Part shown: one piece after another, positions 7,100-15,907 of the stretch
Numbering within the stretch: position 1 is the first letter of the stretch
Layout: every line of letters begins with the position of its first letter
NCBI GenBank assembly: GCA_963702695.1
Contig: CAVPDS010000001.1
Location: forward strand, 240,509 to 304,508
DNA: 64,000 nt
Source of the DNA: VAZQ01 sp963702695
GTDB lineage: Bacteria; Pseudomonadota; Alphaproteobacteria; Rhizobiales; Xanthobacteraceae
Reading direction: 5' to 3'
Program-made: the position numbers and the translations under genes
Notes under the pieces: model-generated
What the model was told of the DNA's origin: nothing
Databases searched by the model: none
What the model saw: the letters and a program-made list of their open reading frames with translations, nothing else

Positions 7100-9253
7100 A
7101 TGAAGACGCAAGCCTCCCGCAAACACGCCATCGACGCGCTGTTCCATCCGCGCAACGTGGTGCTGGTCGGCGCGTCCGACCGCACCGACCATTGGTCGAT
7201 GCGGGTGCGGGACAATCTCAAGCGCTTTGGCTTCCCCGGCCGCGTGCTGCCGGTGAACCCGAACCGCCGGGAGATCTGGGGCGAGCCGTGCTTCCCGAAC
7301 TTCGGCGCGCTGCCGGAACCGCCCGACCACCTCGCGATCTTCACGCCCGCCGAGACCACCGTCGCGATGCTGCGCGAGGGCGGCGCCGCCGGTGCGCGCA
7401 GCGCCACGATCTTCGCCGCTGGTTTCGGCGAAGGCGGCGGCGAGGCCGGCCGCCGCCTCGGTGCGCGGCTGCGCGCGGCGCTCGCAGAGACCGGCATCGC
7501 CGCCGTCGGGCCGAACTGCATGGGGCTCGGCTGCGGTGCATCGCGCTTCGCCACCATCCCCGACGAAACGTTGCAGGAACTCGCACCGAGCCCGGTCGCG
7601 CTGGTCGCGCAGAGCGGCGCGATGTGCGCGCAGATCAACCGCGTGATCAACGACCTCGGGCTTCAGCTCGGTTATCTGGCTTCCTGCGGCAGCCAGATCG
7701 GCGCCACGGTCGGCGACTTCATCGATTACCTCGCCGATTGTCCGGAAGTGAAAGTCATCCTCTGCTACATCGAAGCGATCCCCGACGCGGCGAACTTCCT
7801 CGACGCCGCGCGGCGCGCGCGCGCGAACGGCAAGACCGTCGTCGCGCTCAAGATCGGCGGCTCGGAAGGCGCGCGCGCGGCGGCGCTGGCACATACAGGC
7901 TCGCTCGCCGGACGTGCGGAGGTGTTCGAAGCGTTTGCCTCTGCCGCCGGAATCGTGCGGGCGCTCTCGCTCGAAGACGCGATCGAGGCGGTGGAATTTC
8001 TGGCGCGCGCGCCGCTGCCGGCGGGCGGGCGCATCGCGGCGGTCACCAATTCCGGCGCGCAGCGCAGCCTCATCACCGAGGCCGCCGATCGCACTGGTGC
8101 AACCCTTGCGGCTCTTTCGGAAGCCACCATCGGCGCACTCAGCCGCACGCTCGGCCACGCCGACATCGCCAACCCGCTCGACACCAAACGCACGATCCCG
8201 AACGCGCAATATGTGGGCTGCCTCAACGCGCTCATCGATGCGCACGAAGTCGACATCGTGCTCGCGGTCGAGGAATTGCCGCTGCAGGTCGGCGTCGAGC
8301 GCCGCGTCGCCAATCTGCGCTCGCTCGAAACGTCGGCGCAGCGCGCCGCGGAGCGCAGCAAGACGCTGGCGGTGCTCACGCCGCTCCTCGCCAACACCAC
8401 CGACTACGGGCGCACGGTGCGCGCCGACCTGCCGCACGTCCCGGTCCTGCGCGAGACCGAGCGGAGCTTGCGCGTGCTCAAGACGCTCGCGGACGCCGGC
8501 CGCCGTGCGCTCCATTCCGGAGCCTTGTTCGCGCCGCCGGCGGACAGTCCCGAGGCTCGCCGCTGGCGAGCGCGCGCGGCCAAGCTCGACGGCCCGACCG
8601 CGCTCAATGAGGTGGAGTCGAAGGCGCTGCTGGGCGCTTACGGCATTGCGATGCCGCTGGAGCGGCTGGCGCAAACCGCGGCGGAGGCGGAGCAGGCCGC
8701 GCAGGCGATCGGCTATCCTGTCGTGCTCAAAGGCGTCTGCGCGGCGATTGCCCACAAGAGCGACGCCGGCCTGGTGATCCTTGGCGTCGCTGACCGCGCA
8801 GCGGTGCGCGAGGCTGCGGCCACGCTCGCCCGGCGAGCGGAAAAGATCGGCGTCCGCCTCGACGGCCTGCTGGTGGCAAAACAAATCACCGGCGGCGCCG
8901 AAACCGTGCTCGGCGTCAACCGCGACGTGGAGATGGGCGCGGTGGTGATGTTCGGCTTGGGCGGCATCTGGCTCGAACTGTTCAAGGACGTCGCCTTCGC
9001 CCCGGCGACGCTCGATCGCGCGCAGGCGCTCGCGATGGTCAACGCCACCCGCGCCGGTGCACTGATCAAGGGCTACCGCGGCGCGGCACTTGGCGACCTT
9101 GACGCGCTCACCGATGCGCTTCTCAATCTCGGCCGCCTCGCGCGCGATTTGGGTGATATCATCGAGGCGGTCGATATCAACCCGTTTCTCGTTTGCGAAC
9201 GCGGCGCGTTTGCGCTCGACGGGCTGGTTGTGCTGCGGCCGCCGAAAGAATGA
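7100..9253 (+). CDS. Acyl-CoA synthetase, ADP-forming (acetate-CoA ligase) type
   Basis: 717-residue acid-CoA ligase of the NDP-forming family. Domains in order: a Rossmann CoA-binding domain (about 8-110, ALFHPRNVVLVGASDRTDHWSM), a succinyl-CoA-ligase-like domain (about 140-300, ALVAQSGAMCAQI), a second such domain containing AHTGSLAGRAEVFEAF and TNSGAQ, and a C-terminal ATP-grasp domain (about 490-717, EVESKALLGAYGIAMP, VVLKGVCAAIAHKSDAG, VDINPFLV). I placed the start at ATG 7100, after a palindromic repeat; an in-frame ATG at 6971 lies inside that repeat. It stands next to an HCHL homologue, and feruloyl-CoA synthetases of this family are known, so activation of a hydroxycinnamate or related acid is a reasonable inference. 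Confidence 0.85.
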   Translation: MKTQASRKHAIDALFHPRNVVLVGASDRTDHWSMRVRDNLKRFGFPGRVLPVNPNRREIWGEPCFPNFGALPEPPDHLAIFTPAETTVAMLREGGAAGARSATIFAAGFGEGGGEAGRRLGARLRAALAETGIAAVGPNCMGLGCGASRFATIPDETLQELAPSPVALVAQSGAMCAQINRVINDLGLQLGYLASCGSQIGATVGDFIDYLADCPEVKVILCYIEAIPDAANFLDAARRARANGKTVVALKIGGSEGARAAALAHTGSLAGRAEVFEAFASAAGIVRALSLEDAIEAVEFLARAPLPAGGRIAAVTNSGAQRSLITEAADRTGATLAALSEATIGALSRTLGHADIANPLDTKRTIPNAQYVGCLNALIDAHEVDIVLAVEELPLQVGVERRVANLRSLETSAQRAAERSKTLAVLTPLLANTTDYGRTVRADLPHVPVLRETERSLRVLKTLADAGRRALHSGALFAPPADSPEARRWRARAAKLDGPTALNEVESKALLGAYGIAMPLERLAQTAAEAEQAAQAIGYPVVLKGVCAAIAHKSDAGLVILGVADRAAVREAAATLARRAEKIGVRLDGLLVAKQITGGAETVLGVNRDVEMGAVVMFGLGGIWLELFKDVAFAPATLDRAQALAMVNATRAGALIKGYRGAALGDLDALTDALLNLGRLARDLGDIIEAVDINPFLVCERGAFALDGLVVLRPPKE

Positions 9254-9272
9254 GCGAAGACAGGGGAACGCC

Positions 9273-10390
9273 ATGGCGCTGATGTCCTGCAGGCGGGGCC
9301 AGGATTTGCTCGCGGCGCCGTCATCCCCGCGAAGGCGGGGACGACGACGTGCGGTCACCTCGACCGCGTCCATGTTCGCATTCCTTCCTCCTCCTCGCGC
9401 TCGCGCCGCGCCCGCTCGCTGCACAGCAATCGCTCGCCGACTTCTACCGCGGCAAGACCATCACCTGTTACATCGGCTACGGCGTCGGCGGCGGCTACGA
9501 CCTGTTCGCGCGCACCATCAGCAAGCACATGGGGCGGCACATCCCGGGCAATCCCGTCGATCGTGCCGGTCAACATGCCGGGCGCCAGCAGCATGATCCT
9601 CGGCAATTTCCTCGCCAAGCGCGCGCCGCAGGACGGCACCGCGTTCGGCGCGGTCAACTCGGCGCTGCTGTTCGAGCCGCTGTTCTACGGTGCGGAGTCG
9701 AAGGCACAGTTCACCGAGCATGACCTCACCATGATCGGCAACGCCGTCACCTCCGCCGGCATCCTGATCGCCTGGCACACCACCGGCATCAAGACGATCG
9801 AGGACCTGCGGCACAAGACCCTCATCATCGGCGCGCCCTCGCGCTCCGGCGACACTTATCTCCTGCCGCTGTCGATGAAGCGGGTGCTCGGCCTCGACAA
9901 CCTGAAGATCATCACCGGCTATCCCGGCACGCGCGAGATCGTGATCGCGATCGAGCGCGGCGAACTCACCGGCCGGGTCTGGGACATGGAGGGCATCCGC
10001 GCCGCGCGGCCGGACTGGCTCAGGAACGGCAGCATCAACATCATCGCGCAGCTCGCGCCGAAGAAGATGCCGGAAGTACCGGCCGAGGTGCCGCTGGTGA
10101 AGGACTTCGTCCCCAACGCCGAGGACCGCCAGGCGCTCGACGTGATCTTCACCTCGACGATTCTGGCGCGTCCCTACGTGGCGCCCCCCAACATGCCGCC
10201 CGAACGCTCGAAGACATTGCGCGACGCCTTCATGGCCACAATGCGCGACCCCGAGTTCCTCGCCGACACGCAGAAGCTCCAACTCAATATCGATCCGAGC
10301 TCGGGCGAGGAGATGGAGCGGGTCGTGCGCGACGCCTACGCGCTGCCGGAGCCGATCATCGCGAAGGTGCGCAAGGCGCTGGCGGAGTGA
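9273..10390 (+). pseudogene. TctC-type (Bug) solute receptor, frameshifted
   Basis: Periplasmic receptor of the tripartite tricarboxylate transporter class. The N-terminal part reads DFYRGKTITCYIGYGVGGGYDLFARTISKHMGRHIPGNP up to about 9554, then the frame changes. The family-typical continuation IVPVNMPGASSMI lies in another frame (9563-10390). One extra C in the run at 9553-9555 explains this, so the gene is either broken or carries a sequencing error. A REP-like palindrome (9319-9352) also interrupts the signal-peptide region between the ATG at 9273 and the hydrophobic stretch FLLLALAP; a GTG at 9349 might serve as start. No TctA or TctB genes are in the window. The ligand is unknown. Confidence 0.8.
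9319..9352. repeat. REP-like palindrome inside the TctC leader region
   Basis: GTCATCCCCGCGAAGGCGGGGACGAC lies between the best Shine-Dalgarno/ATG pair (9273) and the hydrophobic core of the signal peptide of the frameshifted TctC gene. Confidence 0.7.
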
Positions 10391-10786
10391 AGGAACGACG
10401 GCACTGAATCGTATTCCGGGCTCGTGGAGCGAAGCGGGACGAGAACCTGGTCTCGGGTCTACCCGAGATCGGCACATATTGCGCAAGTCGGGCAAACCCG
10501 ACTTGCGTGGGCCCAGCGCAAGACACGCGCAGCACAATAAATGGAGACGGGCGTACGGCCGACGCTTCTCTCCTGGGGCCCGGCTCGGCGCTCGCGCTAC
10601 GCACTCGTTGGGCCCGGACACGAGTCCCGCATTGACTGCCCGGTGGGAAACTGGCCCAATACGCGCGTGCACGTCCCCGGAACGGCCGCCGCGAACGGCG
10701 CCTCCGGATAGCCGGTCCTGCCGTGCGCGGCAGCAAATTCGCGCCTGAACAAGACGAAGCTCAGCCATGAAACGAGGAGGAGACCT
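10391..10786. other. Intergenic region with two hairpins upstream of the PQQ dehydrogenase
   Basis: No gene is seen in these 396 bp. They hold an 8-bp-stem palindrome (TCTCGGGT/ACCCGAGA, 10451-10468) and an 11-bp-stem hairpin (CGCAAGTCGGG, loop CAAA, CCCGACTTGCG, 10482-10507). The promoter of the following dehydrogenase must lie here; I cannot place it with confidence. Confidence 0.5.
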
Positions 10787-12538
10787 ATGTCGAGGAGAGT
10801 GATTCTCGCCGCGTTGTCGTCGATCGGCCTTGCCGTCGCCGCGACCCCGGCGCTGGCCGCCGATACCACGGCCGAGAGCCTGCTCAATGCTCCGGACAAC
10901 CCGAACAACTGGCTGATGGTCCACCGCGATTACAACAATTCGCGGCATTCCCCGCTCAAGGACATCAACAAGGATAACGCCAAGGACCTCAAGCTCAAGT
11001 TCATAGTCTCGATCGGCGGCCGCGCCACCGGCGGAACGCTGCGCGGCAAGGAAGAAGCCACCCCGCTGGTCGAGGACGGCTTCATGTATGTGAACGACAC
11101 CTGGGGACGGATCACCAAGTTCGATGTGCACAGCGGCACCCAGGCCGTCCCGCTCTGGCGCTACGATCCCAAGATCAAGCAGGCCCGCACCCAGCGCGGC
11201 ATCGCGATGTACGGCAACAAGGTGTTCATCGGCACCAACGACATGCGCATGATCGCGATCAACAAGGACTCCGGCGAATTGATCTGGGAGGTGAACGCAG
11301 CCGCGCCCACCGACCCGGCGACCGGCACGCCCTCGCAGAAAACCCAGGGCTTCACGGGTGCGCCGCTCGTGGTCAAGACCCGCGGCGGCAAGGAACTGGT
11401 CCTGCAGGGCGAGTCGACCGGCGGCCAGCTCGGCACCCGGAGTTGGATCGGCGCCTGGGACGTCAACGACGGCAAGCTCGCCTGGCGCACCTTTACCATC
11501 CCGGCGCCCGGCGAGCCCGGCTCCGAGACCTGGAAGGACAATCACAACGCCTGGCGCGTCGGCGGCGGCGGCGTATGGAACACGGCGTCGTTCGACCCCG
11601 CCACCAATCTCCTGTTCTACGGCACCGGCGACGCGTTCCCGAGCTTTGACCCGGAATTCCGCCCGGGTGATAACCTCTTCACCGCCAGCACGATCGCGCT
11701 CGACGCCGATACCGGCAAGATTACCTGGTATTTCCAGGAGACGCCGAACGAACACTGGGACTTCGATACGCCGTCCCCGAAGATGCTCTACGACGTCAAC
11801 ATCAACGGCGAGACGCGCAAGGTCGTCGCGAACTTCTCGCGTAACGGCTTCTACTACACGCTCGACCGCAACAACGGTCAGTTCCTGCGGGCCGACCAGT
11901 ACCAGGAGAAAGTCACCTGGACGAAGGGCATCGATCCGAAGACCGGTAAGCCGGTCGACTACAATCCCAACACGCCGGTCCAGCAATACGCGGGCATCGG
12001 CGTGATGCGCGCCAAGCGCGGCGAGGAAGCCTGCCCGTGGTGGAATGGCTCGCCGACCTTCTTCCCGCCAACGCTCGACGCCAAGCGCGGCATCGCCTAC
12101 GTGGCCGGCGCCGAGGGCTGCATCGCCTCGACCACCAACAAGAAGCCGATGGAAGAAACCAAGGACTACGTCGGCCTGCCGCCCTGCTGCACCGAGCAGG
12201 GCCGCGTCACCGCGCACGGCGCACTCTGGGCGATGGACCTCAAGACCGGCAAGATCGTCGGCAAGGCAACGTTCCAGCCGCCGACCGAGTCCGGCATGCT
12301 GAGCACCGACGGCGGTCTCCTGTTCACGGGCCACATGCACGGCAAGTTCGCCGCCTATGACGAGGAGACCCTCAAGGAGCTCTGGAGCTTCGACCTCGGT
12401 ACGCCGATCACCGCACCGCCGATCGCCTACAGCATCAACGGCAAGCAATATATCGCCGTCGTCGCCGGCGGTGCCGTTGGCGTGCGCCAGGGGGGGTTGT
12501 ATCAGCCTTCCGCGATGGTGGCGGTGTTCGGGTTCTGA
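10787..12538 (+). CDS. PQQ-dependent alcohol dehydrogenase, lanthanide-type signature (1)
   Basis: Periplasmic quinoprotein of 583 residues with a signal peptide ending ATPALA-AD and an eight-bladed propeller of tryptophan-docking repeats (for example GELIWEVN, GKLAWRTF, KELWSFDLGTPITAPP). The motif HWDFD places the expected catalytic Asp at 325 and a second Asp two residues on, at 327. In methanol and ethanol dehydrogenases this D-x-D pattern marks lanthanide-dependent enzymes, whereas calcium enzymes carry Ala or Ser at the second position. The adjacent-cysteine disulfide usual near residue 105-135 is absent: the segment reads PKIKQARTQRGIA. GAGGAGGAGA precedes the ATG. A terminator follows, then an exported protein and a cytochrome c that could be its electron acceptor. 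Confidence 0.88.
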   Translation: MSRRVILAALSSIGLAVAATPALAADTTAESLLNAPDNPNNWLMVHRDYNNSRHSPLKDINKDNAKDLKLKFIVSIGGRATGGTLRGKEEATPLVEDGFMYVNDTWGRITKFDVHSGTQAVPLWRYDPKIKQARTQRGIAMYGNKVFIGTNDMRMIAINKDSGELIWEVNAAAPTDPATGTPSQKTQGFTGAPLVVKTRGGKELVLQGESTGGQLGTRSWIGAWDVNDGKLAWRTFTIPAPGEPGSETWKDNHNAWRVGGGGVWNTASFDPATNLLFYGTGDAFPSFDPEFRPGDNLFTASTIALDADTGKITWYFQETPNEHWDFDTPSPKMLYDVNINGETRKVVANFSRNGFYYTLDRNNGQFLRADQYQEKVTWTKGIDPKTGKPVDYNPNTPVQQYAGIGVMRAKRGEEACPWWNGSPTFFPPTLDAKRGIAYVAGAEGCIASTTNKKPMEETKDYVGLPPCCTEQGRVTAHGALWAMDLKTGKIVGKATFQPPTESGMLSTDGGLLFTGHMHGKFAAYDEETLKELWSFDLGTPITAPPIAYSINGKQYIAVVAGGAVGVRQGGLYQPSAMVAVFGF

Positions 12539-12567
12539 GCGGCTGAGCCAGCGGTTCGCACGATACG

Positions 12568-12596
12568 AAGGGGAGCCGCGAAGGCTCCCCTTTTTT
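12568..12596 (+). terminator. Rho-independent terminator
   Basis: A 10-bp stem (AAGGGGAGCC / GGCTCCCCTT) with loop GCGAA is followed by a T run. It lies 30 bp after the dehydrogenase stop codon, a textbook intrinsic terminator. Confidence 0.9.
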
Positions 12597-12637
12597 CTGC
12601 CTCGGGCGCCGCGCGGGACGACCACCCGCAGGCCCAG

Positions 12638-12730
12638 AGCGTAGCCCGGATCGAGCGCCGGCGAAATCCGGGAACTCTTTCGCTGCAGCGCCGGCCCCGG
12701 ATTTCGCCGGCGCTCAATCCGGGCTACGCT
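12638..12730. repeat. Large inverted repeat, 35-bp arms
   Basis: Arms at 12638-12672 and 12696-12730 (AGCGTAGCCCGGAT.../...ATCCGGGCTACGCT) with one or two mismatches and a 23-bp spacer. It is a second class of extragenic palindrome, different from the GTCATCCC type, just before the next gene. Confidence 0.8.
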
Positions 12731-12766
12731 TGCGCGGACGCCGCAGTGCGGCGGGAGGAAGCGGAC

Positions 12767-13471
12767 ATGCACCTTCGTTGGCTTTTGATCGGCCTGACCT
12801 TCGCGGCGAGCGCGGCCAGCGCGCAAACCGCGCCGCCGAAGATCTGGGACCTGAAGCTCGGCACGCCGATCGCCGATCTGCCGCATGGCGATTACGTCGA
12901 TCCGGCCTGCGGCACCAATGGCGGGCCGCCCGCGCGCGTGCTCAAGGATTTCACCGAATTCGGCCTGTGCCCGACCGAAAAAACCACCGGCCTGCACGAG
13001 ATCTGGTTCCGTTACGACGACGAGATGGAGTACATCGCGCGCGCCCGCCGCTCCGACATCATGATCCGGCAATACCAGGCCAATTCGCTGGCGGGCCAGC
13101 CGATCATCACGTCGCTGCTGATCGATGACGCCGGCATCGTGCAGGGCTACCGCATCGTCAACAATCCGCGCGTCGAGGGCGGCACGCGAATCGACGCTTA
13201 CGGCCTGGCGGACATCTTCAAGGGCATCGCGGGGCTTGGGCTCAACTGCACCGACCTGCCGCTGACCGAGGGCGAGCGCCCGATCGAAGACTTTTACGTC
13301 AAGCAGGTCTGCGAAAAGAACGCCGACGGCCGCATGATCCGCATCGACTCGCGCCGCTACTACAAGCCCGGACAATTCGCGGTCGACCCCAACGACAACC
13401 GCGTGACGGAAAATCAGTTCGAGAGCTCCGCGCGCATCGAGGTCTACCGGCTGCCGCCCGCGGGGAAGTAG
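12767..13471 (+). CDS. Exported protein of unknown function
   Basis: 234 residues with a clear signal peptide (MHLRWLLIGLTFAASAASA, then QT). The ATG at 12767 follows GGGAGGAA at normal spacing; an upstream in-frame ATG at 12746 lacks a site. The mature part has four cysteines (ACGTNGG, GLCPTE, LNCTDL, QVCEKN), suggesting two disulfides in the periplasm, and begins with IWDLKLGTPIADLP. I do not recognise the family. Its position between the PQQ dehydrogenase and the cytochrome c suggests a periplasmic role connected with that oxidation system, but a terminator and a large inverted repeat separate it from the dehydrogenase. Confidence 0.75.
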   Translation: MHLRWLLIGLTFAASAASAQTAPPKIWDLKLGTPIADLPHGDYVDPACGTNGGPPARVLKDFTEFGLCPTEKTTGLHEIWFRYDDEMEYIARARRSDIMIRQYQANSLAGQPIITSLLIDDAGIVQGYRIVNNPRVEGGTRIDAYGLADIFKGIAGLGLNCTDLPLTEGERPIEDFYVKQVCEKNADGRMIRIDSRRYYKPGQFAVDPNDNRVTENQFESSARIEVYRLPPAGK

Positions 13472-13581
13472 TGTCGCGTTGCTGCTTTCTCCTGATTCCA
13501 ATCGATCGAAAAACGCGTTCGCGCGAGCCACTTGAGCGGGACGCACTTTGCCAGCGGCAACACGAAGAAAAGGGGCTGCGA

Positions 13582-14100
13582 ATGAACGGCATCACCAACG
13601 CGGCGTCTCGGATCAGAACCGGCGTGATCCTCCTGACGGCGGCCATGCTGGCCTTTGCCGGCGCGGCGTTCGCGCAGGACATGGCCAGGATCAAAGCCGG
13701 GCTGGAGGTCTGGAAGACCGCGGGCTGTCCCGATTGTCACGGCGCCTTCGCCGACGGCGAGAAGCAGCGCGACGAGGCCCCGGACGGCGCCAACCTGCGC
13801 ACCGCGCGCCTCGACGCCGCCGCGTTGAAGGAAACGATCCAATGCGGCCGGCCCGGCACCGGCATGCCGCGGTTCGACGCCGACGCCTACGTCAAGCACG
13901 GCTGCTACGGACAGCCGGCCGGCGCGGTTCCAGACGCGCTCTATCCGGCGCCGCGGGAGTTGAGCGCCGGGGAGATCGACTCCGTGATCGCCTACCTGCG
14001 CGCGCGCGTCATCGGACACCCCAAAATCACGCCGGAGGACTGCGCCTTCTACTACGGGGACAACGCGGATACGTCCTGCGACCAGGACCAGGACAAGTAG
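13582..14100 (+). CDS. Periplasmic c-type cytochrome
   Basis: 172-residue mono-haem cytochrome c. It has a signal peptide (LLTAAMLAFAGAAFA, then QD), the haem-binding motif CPDCH at 49-53, and a likely axial Met in GTGMPRFDADAY. C-terminal cysteines (HGCYG, EDCAFYY, TSCDQDQ) are unusual for a minimal cytochrome and may form disulfides. The ATG at 13582 follows AAAAGGGG. The likely job is to take electrons from the PQQ dehydrogenase 1 kb upstream, as XoxG-like cytochromes do. This is inference from position; the two genes are not immediately adjacent. Confidence 0.85.
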   Translation: MNGITNAASRIRTGVILLTAAMLAFAGAAFAQDMARIKAGLEVWKTAGCPDCHGAFADGEKQRDEAPDGANLRTARLDAAALKETIQCGRPGTGMPRFDADAYVKHGCYGQPAGAVPDALYPAPRELSAGEIDSVIAYLRARVIGHPKITPEDCAFYYGDNADTSCDQDQDK

Positions 14101-14165
14101 GTCCAGGCGCTTACCCGTCCGTATCTGCGGCGCGGTCCCTGGGAATTGTTTTCACGTCACCGGCG

Positions 14166-14942
14166 TCACGGATGGATCGAATTATCCGGCATCATCGCGC
14201 CGGTAAAGATCGCGCCGCTCTGGTTCACGTCGGTGAGAATCGCCGAACGCAGCACGGTCCGGCTCAGGTCCGCTTGCGACAGGTCCGCCCCGCCAAGGTC
14301 GGCGAGATAGAAAATCGATTCCGCCAGTGTCGCGTCGCTGAGATTCACTTCGCGCATGTTGGCCTGGGTGAAGTCGGTGTTCTGCGCCATTGTGCCGTGC
14401 AGGTTGGCGCGCAGCAGTCGGGCCTGATGCATGTTGGCGTCGTTGAGTTTCGCCTTGGCGAAGTTCGCTTCGTTGAGCAGCGCCGCCTCGAAGTCGACCT
14501 CGGTGAGATCGGCGCTTTCGAGGTTTCCCCCGACCAGCCGGATGCTGCCCATCATCGCCTCGGTGAGGTCGGCGCCGGAGAAATTGGCGCGCCCCGCCTC
14601 GGCTTCGAACAGCATCGCGTTCTTGAGCTTGGCCTTGCTGAGGTTCGCCTGGATCAGGTCGGTCTTGTTGAGATTGGCGTCGGTCAGGTCCGCACCCGAA
14701 AGGTTCGCACCGCGCAGCACCGCGCGATGGAACGTTGCGCCGGTGAGATTGGCGCCCGAAAGGTTCGCGCCGGCAAGATTGCGCCGCTTGAGCTTCGCGC
14801 CGGCGAGATTGCAGCCGGGGCAGTCCTTGGTTTTCCCGGCCAGGAACGCCGCCGCATCCGGCGCCTGCGCCATGGCTCCGGTGCTCGAAGCATCCAAAAC
14901 AGCGATGAAAACCAGCGCCGCAGCGAGAAGACATCCACGCAT
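14166..14942 (-). CDS. Exported pentapeptide-repeat protein
   Basis: 258 residues. A signal peptide (MRGCLLAAALVFIAVLDASS) is followed by a CPGC pair and about 35 tandem A(N/D)LxX units (for example GANLSGANLTGATF, ADLTDANLNKTDLIQANL) that fold as a right-handed quadrilateral beta-helix. The chosen ATG at 14942 has GGAG six bases upstream; longer in-frame starts at 14954 and 15026 lack a site. Such proteins act as scaffolds. The DNA-mimic members that protect gyrase are cytoplasmic, whereas this one appears exported. It is convergent with the cytochrome gene, with 65 bp between stop codons. Confidence 0.85.
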   Translation of the reverse strand: MRGCLLAAALVFIAVLDASSTGAMAQAPDAAAFLAGKTKDCPGCNLAGAKLKRRNLAGANLSGANLTGATFHRAVLRGANLSGADLTDANLNKTDLIQANLSKAKLKNAMLFEAEAGRANFSGADLTEAMMGSIRLVGGNLESADLTEVDFEAALLNEANFAKAKLNDANMHQARLLRANLHGTMAQNTDFTQANMREVNLSDATLAESIFYLADLGGADLSQADLSRTVLRSAILTDVNQSGAIFTGAMMPDNSIHP

Positions 14943-15061
14943 CGCAATCTCCATGAGCCGCGAGCCAAAACGCGCAATCGCCGCGCCGACGCGGCCATTG
15001 TACACTTTCGGCATCGCTTCGGCCATGCAAGTCGCGGCGCAGGAATGGCAGCGGGCGGTAC

Positions 15062-15835
15062 ATGGCAGCAGAGTTGATCGATGTCGCAGGCGTGCGGATC
15101 GAGGTTCTTCGGCGGGGCAGCGGAAAGCCGTTGCTGTTCCTCGCCGGCGAGGAGGTGCTCGAACTGGACGCGCCGTTCCTCGATGAATTGGCGAAGGACC
15201 GCGAACTGATCATTCCGATGCCGCCGGGTTTTGGCCGCTCCGACCGGCCAGACTGGATCGCCAGCCCCGACGACATCTCCTATTTCTATCTCGACCTCGC
15301 CGATCGGCTCGGCCTGCGCCACATTCCGGTCGTCGGTTGTTCGCTCGGCGGCTGGCTGGCCGCGGAGATGGCCACGAAGGACGATGGCTTCATCGCCAAG
15401 CTCGTGCTGATCGGGCCTTATGGTGTGAAGATCGGCGGCCCGACCGACCGCGATATCGCCGATATCTGGATGCTGCCGCGCGACCAGGTGACGGCGCGCA
15501 AATGGTTCGATCCGGCCAAGGGCAAGCGCGACTACGTGGCGATGCCGGAAGCCGCGCTGGCCGTGATCGCGCGCAACAGCGAAAGCTTTGCCCGCTTCTG
15601 CTGGGAGCCCTACATGCACAACCCGAAACTGCGGCATCGTCTGCATCGGATCACGCCGCCGACGCTGTTCCTGTGGGGCGAGAACGATGGGATTGTGTCG
15701 ACGGACTACGGGAAAGCCTACGCCGCACTGGTGCCGGGTGCCCGGTTCGAAGTGATCAGTGCAGCGGGGCATTATCCGCACCTGGAACAGCCCACGGCGT
15801 GCTTGCAGGCAGTGCGAACTTTTCTGATGCGTTGA
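15062..15835 (+). CDS. Alpha/beta-hydrolase
   Basis: 257-residue soluble hydrolase. The nucleophile elbow is GCSLGG (Ser94), the acid is in GENDG (Asp209) and the base is in AAGHYPHLEQ (His237). The oxyanion region reads PMPPGFGRSDRP, the variant of HGxPG common in meta-cleavage-product hydrolases and related esterases. The cap region (about 120-185) contains MLPRDQVTARKWFD. It has no signal peptide. The substrate is unknown. It follows the divergent pentapeptide-repeat gene and is convergent with the LLM oxidoreductase. Confidence 0.85.
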   Translation: MAAELIDVAGVRIEVLRRGSGKPLLFLAGEEVLELDAPFLDELAKDRELIIPMPPGFGRSDRPDWIASPDDISYFYLDLADRLGLRHIPVVGCSLGGWLAAEMATKDDGFIAKLVLIGPYGVKIGGPTDRDIADIWMLPRDQVTARKWFDPAKGKRDYVAMPEAALAVIARNSESFARFCWEPYMHNPKLRHRLHRITPPTLFLWGENDGIVSTDYGKAYAALVPGARFEVISAAGHYPHLEQPTACLQAVRTFLMR

Positions 15836-15907
15836 AGCTCCTTCCCCCCTCCCCGCTTGCGGGGGAGGACGGCCGCGCGGCGGCACGTGAGCCAGGAAAA
15901 GAAAGAA

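Noticed and set aside
6938..9424. Minus-strand open frame of over 800 codons
   Set aside because: Shadow of the acyl-CoA synthetase gene; low-complexity arginine-rich translation without domains.
10451..10507. Hairpins upstream of the PQQ dehydrogenase as an intrinsic terminator or riboswitch
   Set aside because: No T run follows the stems and no known riboswitch core is visible; kept only as palindromes.
9518..13546. Minus-strand open frame of over 1300 codons
   Set aside because: It lies antisense to the TctC, PQQ dehydrogenase and exported-protein genes and has the Arg/Ala/Gly-biased composition of a high-GC shadow frame, with no motifs.
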